DNA of 64,000 bases, from the NCBI RefSeq assembly GCF_024746835.1, contig NZ_CP080531.1, forward strand, positions 5,538,001-5,602,000, given 5' to 3'. Within the stretch, counting starts at the first letter, position 1; each line of letters opens with the position of its first letter. Under the pieces are notes generated by a model, which did not search any database, was not told where the DNA came from, and saw nothing but the letters and a program-made list of their open reading frames with translations. Shown here piece after piece: positions 51,584 to 60,287 of the stretch. The stretch comes from Mesorhizobium sp. AR02 (GTDB lineage: Bacteria > Pseudomonadota > Alphaproteobacteria > Rhizobiales > Rhizobiaceae). A program made the translations under genes and the position numbers.

Positions 51584-52711
51584 ATGATCAAGTCACTTGT
51601 TGGTGGCATCGTTGCCGCCACTGCATTCGTCATGTTGAGTTCGTCGGCGATTGCCGCAGGCCCTGAAATCGTCAAGGGTCCGGCTGCCGAGCCGGATTGC
51701 TTCGCACCGTGGGCCGCGGACACGCTGTTCTTCAAATTCCCCAAGAAGGCCGGCCCATACCGCATTGCGCTCGCCAATGGCTACATCGCCAACACCTGGC
51801 GCATCCAGATGATCCAGACCGCGAAGGCCTATGCAGCGCAACCGGATGTCGCCAAGAAGCTGAAGGAATTCAAGGTCGTCTCGACCGGTGAGGATGTTCC
51901 GGCGCAGATATCGGCGATCAACAACTTCATCGACTCCGGCTTTGATGCCATCGTCGTCAATGCGCAAAATCCGACTGCTTTCGGACCGGTCATCAAGCGC
52001 GCCAAGGAAGCTGGCGTTGTGCTGGTCGCCTTCGACAACATCCTCGACACCAAGGATGCCATCGACGTCAATGTCGACCAGAAGGGTCTCGGCGAGCTGT
52101 GGGGCAAATGGCTGATCTCACACGTGCCGAATGGCGGCAAGGTACTCGAGGTGCGCGGCGTCGCCGGCACGTCGGTCGACACCGATCGCCACAATGGCAT
52201 CCATGAGGTGCTCGACGCCTCCGGCAAGAAATGGGCCGTCACCGAGGTGGTCGGCAAGTGGGATGACGGTGTGGCGCAGAAGGCAACAGCCGACGCCATC
52301 GCCACCAGCGGACCCTTCGATGGCGTTACCGGACAGGGCGGCGACACCGGCATCGTGCAGGCGATGATCGATGCCAAGCATCCGTTCGTGCCGTTCGGCG
52401 GCGAGACTGAAAACGGCTTCCGCAAGTTCTGCGCGGCCCACGCAGCCGACGGGTTGAAATGCTCGTCGGCCGGTACCGGCCCGGCGCAGGTGGCGGTCGC
52501 CATCAAGACGGCGATCTCAGCGCTTGAAGGCAATGTCGTCCCGCAGTCGGTCAAGCTGCCGCTGGCGATCGTCGAGGACCCGAACTTCAAGGCAGGTCAG
52601 GATTTCTTCCCCGATCAGTCCGACAATTTCTTCGTCGGCAATTCCTTCCCGACCTGCGGCATTAATTTCACCGCGCAGGAGATCATGGGCCAGACCAAGG
52701 AAAACAAGTAG
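51584..52711 (+). CDS. CUT2 sugar ABC transporter substrate-binding protein
   Basis: A 375-residue Peripla_BP_4 protein with a Sec signal peptide (probable AIA-AG cleavage near residue 24). Mature part: YRIALANGYIANTWRIQMIQ, EDVPAQISAINNFIDSGFDAI, VVLVAFDNIL and a C-terminal QEIMGQTKENK. Longer than usual by an N-terminal segment with an early cysteine (CFAPWA) that may pair with another cysteine. ATG 51584 has a TGGGAGGATTATCG ribosome site. First gene of an operon with a two-domain ATPase, two permeases and gluconokinase. Confidence 0.87.
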   Translation: MIKSLVGGIVAATAFVMLSSSAIAAGPEIVKGPAAEPDCFAPWAADTLFFKFPKKAGPYRIALANGYIANTWRIQMIQTAKAYAAQPDVAKKLKEFKVVSTGEDVPAQISAINNFIDSGFDAIVVNAQNPTAFGPVIKRAKEAGVVLVAFDNILDTKDAIDVNVDQKGLGELWGKWLISHVPNGGKVLEVRGVAGTSVDTDRHNGIHEVLDASGKKWAVTEVVGKWDDGVAQKATADAIATSGPFDGVTGQGGDTGIVQAMIDAKHPFVPFGGETENGFRKFCAAHAADGLKCSSAGTGPAQVAVAIKTAISALEGNVVPQSVKLPLAIVEDPNFKAGQDFFPDQSDNFFVGNSFPTCGINFTAQEIMGQTKENK

Positions 52712-52719
52712 TCTGACCG

Positions 52720-52752
52720 GCCGATGTCGCGGATGGAACCCGCGGCATCGGC
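52720..52752 (+). other. Intercistronic hairpin after binding-protein gene
   Basis: GCCGATGTCGCGG (52720-52732) pairs with CCGCGGCATCGGC (52740-52752), 13 pairs including one G-U, around a 7-base loop. It separates the binding-protein gene from the ATPase gene; no T-run follows. Confidence 0.55.
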
Positions 52753-52789
52753 TGCTTGACGCTGACGGCAAGATAGCTGGGGAGGGCCG

Positions 52790-54337
52790 ATGGACGGCAC
52801 GGTTCCGCTCTTCCGCATGGAAGGCATTTCCAAACGCTACGGCGGTGTAAGGGCTCTGGAGAAAGCGGAGCTTTCGGTCACCTCGGGCAGCATCCATGGC
52901 ATTCTCGGTGAAAACGGTGCCGGCAAATCCACGCTGATCAAGGTCATGGCCGGTGTCGTGGCGCCCGACGAAGGCCGCATGATGCTGGACGGGCGCGAGG
53001 TGACCTTCGCCTCGCCGGCGGCGGCAAACCAGGCCGGCATCGTCTGCATCTTCCAGGAACTGTCGCTGGTTCCCGAACTCAGCGTCGCCGACAACATCGT
53101 CATATCAGACCCGCCCAAACGCTTCGGCATGATCGACCGCAAGGCGCAGCGCCGTATCGCCGAGGAGGCGCTGGCACGTGCGGGCGCTGCCGATATCCAC
53201 CCGCTGGCATTGGTCAAGGACTTGCCCTTGTCGCGCCGGCAGATGGTCGAGATCGCCAAGGCGCTGGCACGCAAGCCGCGCATCCTGATCCTCGACGAGG
53301 CGACCTCGGCGCTGACGGCAGCGGATGTCGCGAAGATTTTTGGCGTGCTGAAGCGGCTGCGCTCGGAAGGGCTGGCGCTGCTCTACATCTCGCACCGCAT
53401 GAATGAGATCGACGAACTGGCGGATCAGTGCACGGTGTTCCGCAACGGCCGCAACGTCGCCAGCTACAAGGCTGGCTCGAAGAGCGACAATGAGGTGGTC
53501 GAGTTGATGATCGGCCGCGAATACAGCCACATCTTCCCGCCCAAGCCGGCGACCGTGCCAACTACAGCCGCACCCAGGCTTGAAGCCCGCAAGCTCTCGT
53601 GGACTGACCGGCTGGACAACATCTCGCTGACCGTCAGGGCAGGCGAGGTGGTCGGCCTCGGCGGTCTCGACGGCCAGGGCCAGCGCGAATTGCTGCTCGC
53701 TTTCTTCGGCGTGCTGCGCGGCCTTTCCGGCGAGGTGCTGATCGATGGCAAGCCGGTGGCGATCGGCAGCCCCGCCAAGGCGCGGCAGGATGGCATCGGC
53801 ATGGCGCTGATCCCGGAGGACCGCAAGACCGAAGGGTTGATGCTGCCGATGACGGTGCGCGAAAACCTGTCCTTCGCCGCGCTTGACCGGTTGTCCAGGG
53901 GCGGCATCATCGACCGCGCCGCCGAACAGCGGCTGATCGATGACATGGTCGGCCTTCTGGCCATCAAGACGGCGGGTCTCGACATTCCGGTCGGCGCGCT
54001 ATCGGGCGGCAACCAGCAGAAGGTGGTGATCGCCAAATGGCTGATGCGCCAGCCGCGGATCATCCTGCTCAACGATCCGACGCGCGGCATCGATGTTGGC
54101 ACCAAGCAGGAGCTTTACCAACTGATGCGCAAGCTGGCGGATGCGGGAGCGGCGATCCTGTTCTATTCGACCGACTATGACGAGCTGATCGGCTGCTGCG
54201 ACCGCGTGCTGGTGCTCTATGACGGGGCGGTCAAGCGCGAACTGGTCGGCGCCGAGATCACCGAGCGGGCGCTGATATCAAGCGCGCTCAACATCCATGG
54301 CGAGGATATCCCCGTGAGCCAAGGAGCGGACGCGTGA
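52790..54337 (+). CDS. CUT2 sugar ABC transporter ATPase, two-domain (RbsA-type)
   Basis: A 515-residue ATPase with two nucleotide-binding domains. N-domain: Walker A GENGAGKST (about 40-48), signature replaced by LPLSRRQ, Walker B ILILDEAT, switch ISHR. C-domain: degenerate P-loop region (GLDGQGQRE), intact LSGGNQQ, and a changed Walker B, IILLNDPTRGIDVG, where the usual Asp-Glu pair is Asn-Asp. As in RbsA, one site is expected to hydrolyse. It ends in a GTGA overlap with the first permease (54334-54337). Confidence 0.87.
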   Translation: MDGTVPLFRMEGISKRYGGVRALEKAELSVTSGSIHGILGENGAGKSTLIKVMAGVVAPDEGRMMLDGREVTFASPAAANQAGIVCIFQELSLVPELSVADNIVISDPPKRFGMIDRKAQRRIAEEALARAGAADIHPLALVKDLPLSRRQMVEIAKALARKPRILILDEATSALTAADVAKIFGVLKRLRSEGLALLYISHRMNEIDELADQCTVFRNGRNVASYKAGSKSDNEVVELMIGREYSHIFPPKPATVPTTAAPRLEARKLSWTDRLDNISLTVRAGEVVGLGGLDGQGQRELLLAFFGVLRGLSGEVLIDGKPVAIGSPAKARQDGIGMALIPEDRKTEGLMLPMTVRENLSFAALDRLSRGGIIDRAAEQRLIDDMVGLLAIKTAGLDIPVGALSGGNQQKVVIAKWLMRQPRIILLNDPTRGIDVGTKQELYQLMRKLADAGAAILFYSTDYDELIGCCDRVLVLYDGAVKRELVGAEITERALISSALNIHGEDIPVSQGADA

Positions 54338-55314
54338 AAGATTGGCGCTACTGGCTGGCCGAGCAGCGCGGGACGCTGCTGGCGTTCGGCATCTTCATCG
54401 TCATGTTCGTCATCTACACATCGAACCACCCGGCCGGTTTCACCGCCAATGTCGTGCAGACGGCAGCGAACAAGGGCGTGCTGCTCGCCTTCGTCGCCAT
54501 GGCGCAGTCGCTGGTGGTGATCACCGCCGGCATCGACCTGTCCGTCGGCATGATTTTTCTCCTGACCAACTGCCTGGCCTCCTGGCTGGTGGTGGGTACG
54601 CCGATGCAGACGACGCTCGGCGTCATCGCCGTGCTGGCGGTCGGTCTTCTCTGCGGCGCGATCAACGGCGCCATCGTCATCTACGGCCGGCTGCAGCCGA
54701 TCGTCGCCACGATCGCCACCGGGGCCGTCTATTACGGCATCGGCCTTCTGCTGCGGCCATTCCCTGGCGGTTCGGTCAATGAGGATCTGGCCGATGCGCT
54801 GACCGGCCGCGTGCTCGGTGTGGTGCCGGCGAGCCTGGTCGTGCTGCTCGCCATCGTGCTGGTGATCTGGGTGCCGTTCAGCCGCTCGGTGCTCGGCCGG
54901 GCGGCTTATGCGGCGGGTTCATCGGAAACGGCGGCCTACATGTCCGGGGTGCCGATAAGGCGGGGCAAGTTCGCCGCCTACACGCTGGCCGGGCTGCTGG
55001 CGGCGATCGGCGGGCTGTTCCTGACCTTCTTCACCTATACGGGCGATGCGGCCTATGCCAGCGGCAACGCCTATACGCTGTTCTCGATCGCCGCCGTGGT
55101 GCTCGGCGGCGTCTCGCTGTTCGGCGGCAAGGGCAGCGCCATCGGCGCCATCTTCGGCGCGCTCGCCTTCCGCACCATCGGCGATTTGTTGTTCGTGTTC
55201 GATTTCGATCCGCTCTGGCAGCCTTTGTTCCAGGGCGTTATCCTGCTGATCGCGGTCAGCCTCGGCGCCTTCGCCCTGTTTCGGGTCCGCAACCGGCTGG
55301 AGTGGTTCCTGTGA
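54334..55314 (+). CDS. CUT2 sugar ABC transporter permease 1
   Basis: A 326-residue RbsC-type permease starting from GTG in the GTGA overlap. Landmarks: VITAGIDLSVGMIFLLTN (about 62-79), AINGAIVIYGRLQPIVATIAT, AAYMSGVPIRRGKFAAYTLAG and AAVVLGGVSLFGGKGSAIGAIFG. It ends in another GTGA overlap with permease 2 (55311-55314), so the two should form a heterodimer. Confidence 0.88.
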   Translation: MKDWRYWLAEQRGTLLAFGIFIVMFVIYTSNHPAGFTANVVQTAANKGVLLAFVAMAQSLVVITAGIDLSVGMIFLLTNCLASWLVVGTPMQTTLGVIAVLAVGLLCGAINGAIVIYGRLQPIVATIATGAVYYGIGLLLRPFPGGSVNEDLADALTGRVLGVVPASLVVLLAIVLVIWVPFSRSVLGRAAYAAGSSETAAYMSGVPIRRGKFAAYTLAGLLAAIGGLFLTFFTYTGDAAYASGNAYTLFSIAAVVLGGVSLFGGKGSAIGAIFGALAFRTIGDLLFVFDFDPLWQPLFQGVILLIAVSLGAFALFRVRNRLEWFL

Positions 55315-56297
55315 GCGAAACGACGCTTGGCGGCATTGCCGGCCGCATGCCGAAATTCATCCGCCGCGCCGATCCGGCGGTGTTGACGGCATTCGCCTGT
55401 ATCGTGCTGTTGCTGTTCCTCGGCAGCCTCTATTCCAGAAGTTTCCTGTCGCCTGAATATCTGCTGCAGCAGCTCAAGGTCGCTTCGTTCCTCGGCGTCA
55501 TTGCCACCGGCATGATGCTGGTCGTGCTGCTCGGCCAGATCGACCTGTCGGTGCCGTGGGCGGTGGCGGCGGGCGCGATGATGGCCTGCGCGGCGGCCGC
55601 CTACGGTCCGGTTGGCGTGGCGCTGGCCATTCCGTTCGGCATTTTCTGCGGCGTGCTGATCGGTATCGTCAACGGTATCGGCGTCGCCTATCTGCGCATT
55701 CCCTCTATGATCATCACGCTCGCCACCAACGCGGTCGCGCAAGGGCTTATGGTGGTCTACACCGGTGGCTTCTCGCCACAGGATTCGGCGACCCGCGCCA
55801 TGCGCTACCTCGCGACGGGTTTTACCATTCCGGGCGTGCCCAACGCGGTCATCATCTGGGCTGTCATCGGCGCGGCAATGGTCTTCGTGCTGACCCGCAC
55901 CGGCTTTGGCCGCACCGTCTATGGCATCGGCAACCGCGAGCGTGCCGCCTATCTCTCGGGCATCGACACAAGGCGCGTGGTGATGATCGCCTTCGCCGTC
56001 TCAGGCGGGCTCTCGGCCTTTGGCGGCGTGCTGCTTGCCGGCTATGCCTCGAAGGCGGCGCAGTCGATGGGCGATGCCTATCTCTTGCCGTCGATCGCCG
56101 CCGTGGTGCTCGGCGGCACTTCGATCCTCGGCGGGCGCGGGTCCTATCTCGGCACTGTCGCCGGCGTCATCCTGATCACGCTCCTGCAATCCATCCTGTC
56201 GGTCATGCAGATGCCGGAGGCGGGGCGGCAGATCATCTATGGCGTCGTCATCGTCGCCATGTTGCTGCTCTACGGCCGCGCGCCGGCAAGCCGCTGA
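55311..56297 (+). CDS. CUT2 sugar ABC transporter permease 2
   Basis: A 328-residue RbsC-type permease, GTG start in the GTGA overlap. The GIDLSVG motif is changed to QIDLSVPWA (about 74-82), and further landmarks are IVNGIGVAYLRIPSMIITLAT and AAVVLGGTSILGGRGSYLGTVAG. The GTG start of gluconokinase follows 2 bases after its stop. Confidence 0.87.
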   Translation: MSETTLGGIAGRMPKFIRRADPAVLTAFACIVLLLFLGSLYSRSFLSPEYLLQQLKVASFLGVIATGMMLVVLLGQIDLSVPWAVAAGAMMACAAAAYGPVGVALAIPFGIFCGVLIGIVNGIGVAYLRIPSMIITLATNAVAQGLMVVYTGGFSPQDSATRAMRYLATGFTIPGVPNAVIIWAVIGAAMVFVLTRTGFGRTVYGIGNRERAAYLSGIDTRRVVMIAFAVSGGLSAFGGVLLAGYASKAAQSMGDAYLLPSIAAVVLGGTSILGGRGSYLGTVAGVILITLLQSILSVMQMPEAGRQIIYGVVIVAMLLLYGRAPASR

Positions 56298-56299
56298 CC

Positions 56300-56848
56300 G
56301 TGGACGAAGAAGCAGCGCAGGCGCTGACGAGCGCTCCCGGTTCGGTGCCTCCGGCCATCGTGGTGATGGGGGTCGCCGGCTGCGGCAAGTCGGCTGTCGG
56401 CATCGCGCTGGCGGCCACGCTGGACGCCGTCTTCATCGAAGGCGACCGGCTGCATCCTCCGGAGAACGTGGCGCGCATGGCCAGCGGCGAGCCGCTCACC
56501 GATCAGTTGCGCGAAGGCTGGCTCGACGCGATCGGCGAGCGCATCGCGGCATCGGTCGGCAAAGGGCAGGGTGTGGTCGCGGCCTGCTCGGCGCTGAAGC
56601 GCAGCTATCGCGACCGACTGCGCGGTTTTTGCGCTGACATCGTCTTCCTCTATCTGGAGATCGATCAGGCGACGGCGAGCAAGCGGGTCGCCAGCCGCAA
56701 GGACCATTTCATGCCGGCAAGCCTGGTCGACAGCCAGTTCGCCATCCTGGAGCCACCGGAGAGGGATGAGCGGGCACTGACAATCGACGCGACGCGTCCC
56801 GTTGCCGATGTCGTTGCCGACGTGACGCGGCTGCTGGCCAGATCATGA
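56300..56848 (+). CDS. gntK: Gluconokinase
   Basis: A 182-residue shikimate-kinase-fold gluconokinase that phosphorylates gluconate to 6-phosphogluconate with ATP. Walker A GVAGCGKS (about 26-33), the gluconate motif FIEGDRLHPPENVARMASGE (about 46-65) with PLTD following, CSALKRSYRDRLR and DHFMPASLVDSQFAILEPP. GTG 56300 is taken as start because no ATG lies before the P-loop, and it sits 2 bases after the permease stop. Ends inside a 6-base overlap with the convergent LPLAT-like gene. This gene suggests that the operon imports gluconate or a related sugar acid. Confidence 0.88.
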   Translation: MDEEAAQALTSAPGSVPPAIVVMGVAGCGKSAVGIALAATLDAVFIEGDRLHPPENVARMASGEPLTDQLREGWLDAIGERIAASVGKGQGVVAACSALKRSYRDRLRGFCADIVFLYLEIDQATASKRVASRKDHFMPASLVDSQFAILEPPERDERALTIDATRPVADVVADVTRLLARS

Positions 56849-57994
56849 GCCGGTTTCGTCGCCGGTCATGGCATCGTCCGAGGCTTCCGTCATCCGACGG
56901 CTGCCGGACCAGATCAGCATCTGTTCGGGAAAAAGTTTCAGCGCTTCGAGCAGCCGGTCACGCTTGAGCAGGATATAGCGTGCCTGCAGCACCATGTCCT
57001 TGGCTCCGTCCCGTCCCATCTCCGCTTCAGCCGGCAGCAGCTCCGGGCTGATGACGGCCTGGTATTCGCGGAAGGGAATGGTCTCGAAGGTCGACATGGC
57101 AAACAGCGCCGCCTTGCCCCTGGCGGCGAAATTCGCTGGCGCCGAAGCAAGATGCGTCCAGCCGCCTTCGCCGAGCGCGACCTCGGTGAAGGTCGAGCCT
57201 GCGTGGATGGTGTTGGTCATCAGCACCACGCCATTGTGCCTCAGGATCTTCTGGATGCGGATGGTGACCTGATAGGCGTCGTCGCGCTCGAAGACGATGC
57301 GGCTTTTCAAGTAGCGGTTCTCGACCTTGACCAGCGGCTGGTTCAGGAAACGCAGACCGAACATCGATTCCGAGACACCGTGGGAATTGACGCTCACCTG
57401 GTGCGCCTCGATGCCCGCCTCGTGCAGGGCGCGCTTGCCGAAGATGGTCTGGGAGGTGAACTGATCGCACCAGACGATGGCGCCGTGGCCGCGCAGCAAG
57501 GCTGCCTGCAGTCCTTCCTGTCCCTCCAGCCGGATTGTGGGCACCCATCGGAAGCCGACGAGGTGTGCGGCAAGCTGCAGCCGGCGGCGATGGCGGGCCG
57601 CGAGCAATGCCTCGAACAGCGTGCGCGCGTCGAGGCCGCTGCCAAGCACGGCGCGCGTCGCTGCGGCATAGCCTGGAAACTGCTTGCGCATATGGCGTTT
57701 CAGGCGAAGCCTGGACATCCGATCGCAGATCGACGCCCACCAGCGCACCGGCACTGCAGCCGCGACCACGAGATAGAAGAGGGCCATCGCGCTTTCGCGC
57801 AGGTCCTGGTTCGAGAACCGGCGCACCCTGCCAGGATGGACGACCTTACGGCTGAAGAAGCGCACGTCCTCAGCCCTTTCCGGCACGGGGACGTCGGCGA
57901 TGATTTCAGTCTGGAACCTGGCCGTGGCGGTCGGCCTACGGGCAGTTTTTCGGGATTTCGCGAACTTCGACAGCCTCATCCAGCGGGCGTCCAT
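56843..57994 (-). CDS. Lysophospholipid acyltransferase-like (LpxL/HtrB-related) protein
   Basis: A 383-residue protein that seems related to the LPLAT superfamily: N-terminal hydrophobic segment (ALFYLVVAAAVPVRWWASI), VPTIRLEGQEGLQAALLRGHGAIVWCDQF in the place of the GKGVI...H-GNWE region of LpxL, then NQPLVKVENRYL, and GVVLMTNTIHAGST. The H-x4-D/E catalytic motif of that superfamily is not found at the expected place (CDQFTSQ), so activity is doubtful. ATG 57994 has AGGAACAG upstream; ATG 58027 is in frame. Function uncertain. Confidence 0.5.
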   Translation of the reverse strand: MDARWMRLSKFAKSRKTARRPTATARFQTEIIADVPVPERAEDVRFFSRKVVHPGRVRRFSNQDLRESAMALFYLVVAAAVPVRWWASICDRMSRLRLKRHMRKQFPGYAAATRAVLGSGLDARTLFEALLAARHRRRLQLAAHLVGFRWVPTIRLEGQEGLQAALLRGHGAIVWCDQFTSQTIFGKRALHEAGIEAHQVSVNSHGVSESMFGLRFLNQPLVKVENRYLKSRIVFERDDAYQVTIRIQKILRHNGVVLMTNTIHAGSTFTEVALGEGGWTHLASAPANFAARGKAALFAMSTFETIPFREYQAVISPELLPAEAEMGRDGAKDMVLQARYILLKRDRLLEALKLFPEQMLIWSGSRRMTEASDDAMTGDETGS

Positions 57995-58070
57995 CTGTTC
58001 CTGCTGCTTCAATGCGCCTGCGCGCATCACGCAATCTTACGATGATGAACGCCGATCGCCAGCCGTCGAT

Positions 58071-58520
58071 CTAGATCTGCGACGACAGCTCGACCGGGAA
58101 ATCGTCGTTGTCGGCATCGCGCATGGCGGCGAGGCTGCGATTATCAAGCACCTCGGCGATCGCCTGACGCACTTCCAGCATCATGTGCCGGACCTGGCAG
58201 GTCGCCTCGTCGCAATCCTCGCAGCGCTGGTACTGCGTGCGGCTGGCGCATGGAATCGGCGCCAACGGCCCGTCCAGCACGCGCACGACATGGCCGATCT
58301 TGATCTCGGAGGCCGGGCGGGCGAGGCGATAGCCGCCTTCCTTGCCCTTGCGGCTCTGGACGAAGCCGGCATTGCGCAATTCGCCAAGGATGGCGTCGAG
58401 GAATTTCTTCGGGATGTTGTTGGCGACCGCGATGTCGTTGACGAAGGCCAGTTGGCCAGCCGGCAGGCCAGACAGATGCACGAGGGCCTTGAGGCCGTAT
58501 TTGCCTTTTTTTGTCAGCAT
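58071..58520 (-). CDS. Rrf2-family transcriptional regulator with cysteine cluster
   Basis: A 149-residue Rrf2 winged-helix regulator: TKKGKYGLKALVHLSGLP, DIAVANNIPKKFLDAILGEL (HTH) and VQSRKGKEGGYRLARP (wing). Cys91, Cys100, Cys103 and Cys108 resemble the three-cysteine Fe-S site of IscR and RirA, so it may sense Fe-S, iron or redox state. ATG 58520 is preferred over 58547 because family members begin MLTKKG or similar. Next to sulfate transport genes; a role in sulfur control is plausible but not shown. Confidence 0.85.
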   Translation of the reverse strand: MLTKKGKYGLKALVHLSGLPAGQLAFVNDIAVANNIPKKFLDAILGELRNAGFVQSRKGKEGGYRLARPASEIKIGHVVRVLDGPLAPIPCASRTQYQRCEDCDEATCQVRHMMLEVRQAIAEVLDNRSLAAMRDADNDDFPVELSSQI

Positions 58521-58706
58521 GCCCGAGTCAACCCGTTGAAGCCCCAACCACCTCGCATCTGGCGGCTGTTTGTGTGCAAATAATGACGGTTTCGCCGCGC
58601 GAAGGCATTTCGCGACAACAAGACGCCAAATGGCACGTTAGGCACAAACGCGTTGATTCTTTGTAACGTTTTGCAGGGATGGTGCCGTATTTGTCCTGGC
58701 CGATGG

Positions 58707-58746
58707 CAAAAACGAAGAAAGCCGGCTTGTTGCCGGCTTCCTTCGT
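58707..58746 (-). terminator. Intrinsic terminator of the sulfate-binding-protein gene
   Basis: Read on the minus strand, a 15-base stem (ACGAAGGAAGCCGGC with GCCGGCTTTCTTCGT, one mismatch) with a 5-base loop is followed by a T-run (TTTTT). It lies 24 bases after the stop of the binding-protein gene, the standard place for a Rho-independent terminator. Confidence 0.85.
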
Positions 58747-58769
58747 CTGTTCAATGTATGCTGTAGCCG

Positions 58770-59756
58770 TCAGCGGCTGCCATAGGCCTGGTCGAGCAGG
58801 CCGCCGGCGGCGAAATGCTCTTTCTGGATCTTGTCCCAGCCGCCGAAGACGTCTTCCACCGTCAGCAGGCGCACATCCGGGAAGTCGGCCTTGTATTTGG
58901 CGGCGACGGCTGCGTCGCGCACCCGGTTGCCGTTCTGCGCCAGGATGTCCTGGCCCTGGGGCGTGTAGAGGAAATCGAGATAGGTCTTGGCCAGGTCGCG
59001 GGTGCCATGCTCGCCGGCGACCTTGTCGACGATGGCGACCGGGAATTCCGCCAGCAGGCTGACCGAGGGCGTGACCTGCTCGAACTTGCCGTCGCCATAC
59101 TCCTTGCGGATGCCGCGCGTCTCGGACTCGAAGGTGATCAGCACGTCGCCGATCTCGCGCTGCACGAAGGTGGTGGTTGCGGCGCGGCCGCCCGTGTCGA
59201 AGATCGGCACGTTGTTGAACAGCTTGGTGATGAACTCCTTCACCTTGGCATCATCGCCCTTGAACGCTTCCTTGGCATAGGCGGTGGCCGCCAAATAGGT
59301 GTAGCGCGCATTGCCCGAGGTTTTCGGGTTGGCGAAGATCACCTGCACGTCGTCGCGCACCAGATCGTTCCAGTCCTTGATGTGCTTGGGGTTGCCGGCG
59401 CGGACAAGGAACGAAGGCAGCGAATAGAAGGGCGAGGCGTTGTTGGGAAAGTCCTTCTGCCAGTCGGCGGAGACGAACCCCTTCTTGACCAGGAAATCGA
59501 TGTCGGTGACCTGATTGAAGGTGACGACATCGGCGCCCAGACCCTCGGCGATGGCGCGCGCCTGCGCCGAGGTGCCGGCATGCGACTGGTCGACGGTCAC
59601 GTCCGGATGCCCGGCGACGAAGGCCTTGTTGACCTGGACGAACAGTTCGCGGCCGACGTCATAGGAGGCGTTGAGCAATTTGTCGGCCGACCAGGCTTGG
59701 GAGGATGCGAGGAGCAGGCCAACGACAGTGGCAACGCCGAGGAAAAATCGCTTCAT
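58770..59756 (-). CDS. Sulfate/thiosulfate ABC transporter substrate-binding protein
   Basis: A 328-residue Sbp/CysP-type binding protein with a Sec signal peptide (probable AWS-AD cleavage near residue 23). Family segments: LLNASYDVGRELFVQVNKAF, QSHAGTSAQARAIAEGLGADVVTFNQVTDID, IFANPKTSGNARYTYLAA and GDVLITFESE. The last lines up with the sulfate site of the family. It is separated from cysA by a toxin-antitoxin pair on the other strand and has its own terminator, so it probably has its own promoter in 59757-59957. Both Sbp and CysP names are possible. Confidence 0.9.
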   Translation of the reverse strand: MKRFFLGVATVVGLLLASSQAWSADKLLNASYDVGRELFVQVNKAFVAGHPDVTVDQSHAGTSAQARAIAEGLGADVVTFNQVTDIDFLVKKGFVSADWQKDFPNNASPFYSLPSFLVRAGNPKHIKDWNDLVRDDVQVIFANPKTSGNARYTYLAATAYAKEAFKGDDAKVKEFITKLFNNVPIFDTGGRAATTTFVQREIGDVLITFESETRGIRKEYGDGKFEQVTPSVSLLAEFPVAIVDKVAGEHGTRDLAKTYLDFLYTPQGQDILAQNGNRVRDAAVAAKYKADFPDVRLLTVEDVFGGWDKIQKEHFAAGGLLDQAYGSR

Positions 59757-59957
59757 GAAAAAGGCTCCGGATGCAATGCGTTATGGTTCGACCATAGCCG
59801 TGGCGCGGGGGACGCGACGAGGCATGGGGTCGAGGGCTTGGCGCTCATTGCTAGAAAAACCATTGCCCGAACAGGCGGATCGTAGGATTTTCTTTCATGT
59901 CCATCCACTCTGTTTGGCCGAACCCCTCAATCTCTCCTTGGCATAGGCGACAAACAG

Positions 59958-59972
59958 ATACACATTGTGTAT
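59958..59972 (+). promoter_or_regulatory. Palindromic operator of the toxin-antitoxin pair
   Basis: ATACACATTGTGTAT is a perfect 15-base palindrome with a central T, 34 bases before the antitoxin start. TacA-type antitoxins bind such sites with their ribbon-helix-helix domain to repress the operon. Confidence 0.6.
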
Positions 59973-60005
59973 GCGGAGTGCTATGGAACTGGAAAGGAGT
60001 CTTCT

Positions 60006-60287
60006 ATGACAAAAGCCGCACCTGAGACCCACGCCAAGCCTGTCAATCTGCGCATCCGAGAGGACATGCGCATGCTGATTGACCGCGCCGCGAAAATACG
60101 CGGCAAAACCCGTTCCGACTTCATGATCGATGCCGCCTACCGTGCAGCCGAGGACACGCTGCTCGACCAAACCCTGATCAAGGTGGATCCCGAGAGTTAC
60201 CGGCACTATATCGACATCCTTGATGAACCGCCAAGCGGGGAAGATTTTGCGCGCCTTATGAACGCGCCCAAGCCATGGCAGGACTGA
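60006..60287 (+). CDS. DUF1778/TacA-type antitoxin
   Basis: A 93-residue antitoxin of the DUF1778 family. The ribbon-helix-helix part is KPVNLRIREDMRMLIDRAAKIRGKTRSDF (about 11-39 in two pieces), and the C-terminal tail (DILDEPPSGEDFARLMNAPKPWQD) is the toxin-neutralising segment; family members share its L-D-PP-----L-----PW pattern. ATG 60006 has GGAAAGGAGTCTTCT upstream. It overlaps the toxin gene, the usual layout of these pairs. Confidence 0.9.
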   Translation: MTKAAPETHAKPVNLRIREDMRMLIDRAAKIRGKTRSDFMIDAAYRAAEDTLLDQTLIKVDPESYRHYIDILDEPPSGEDFARLMNAPKPWQD

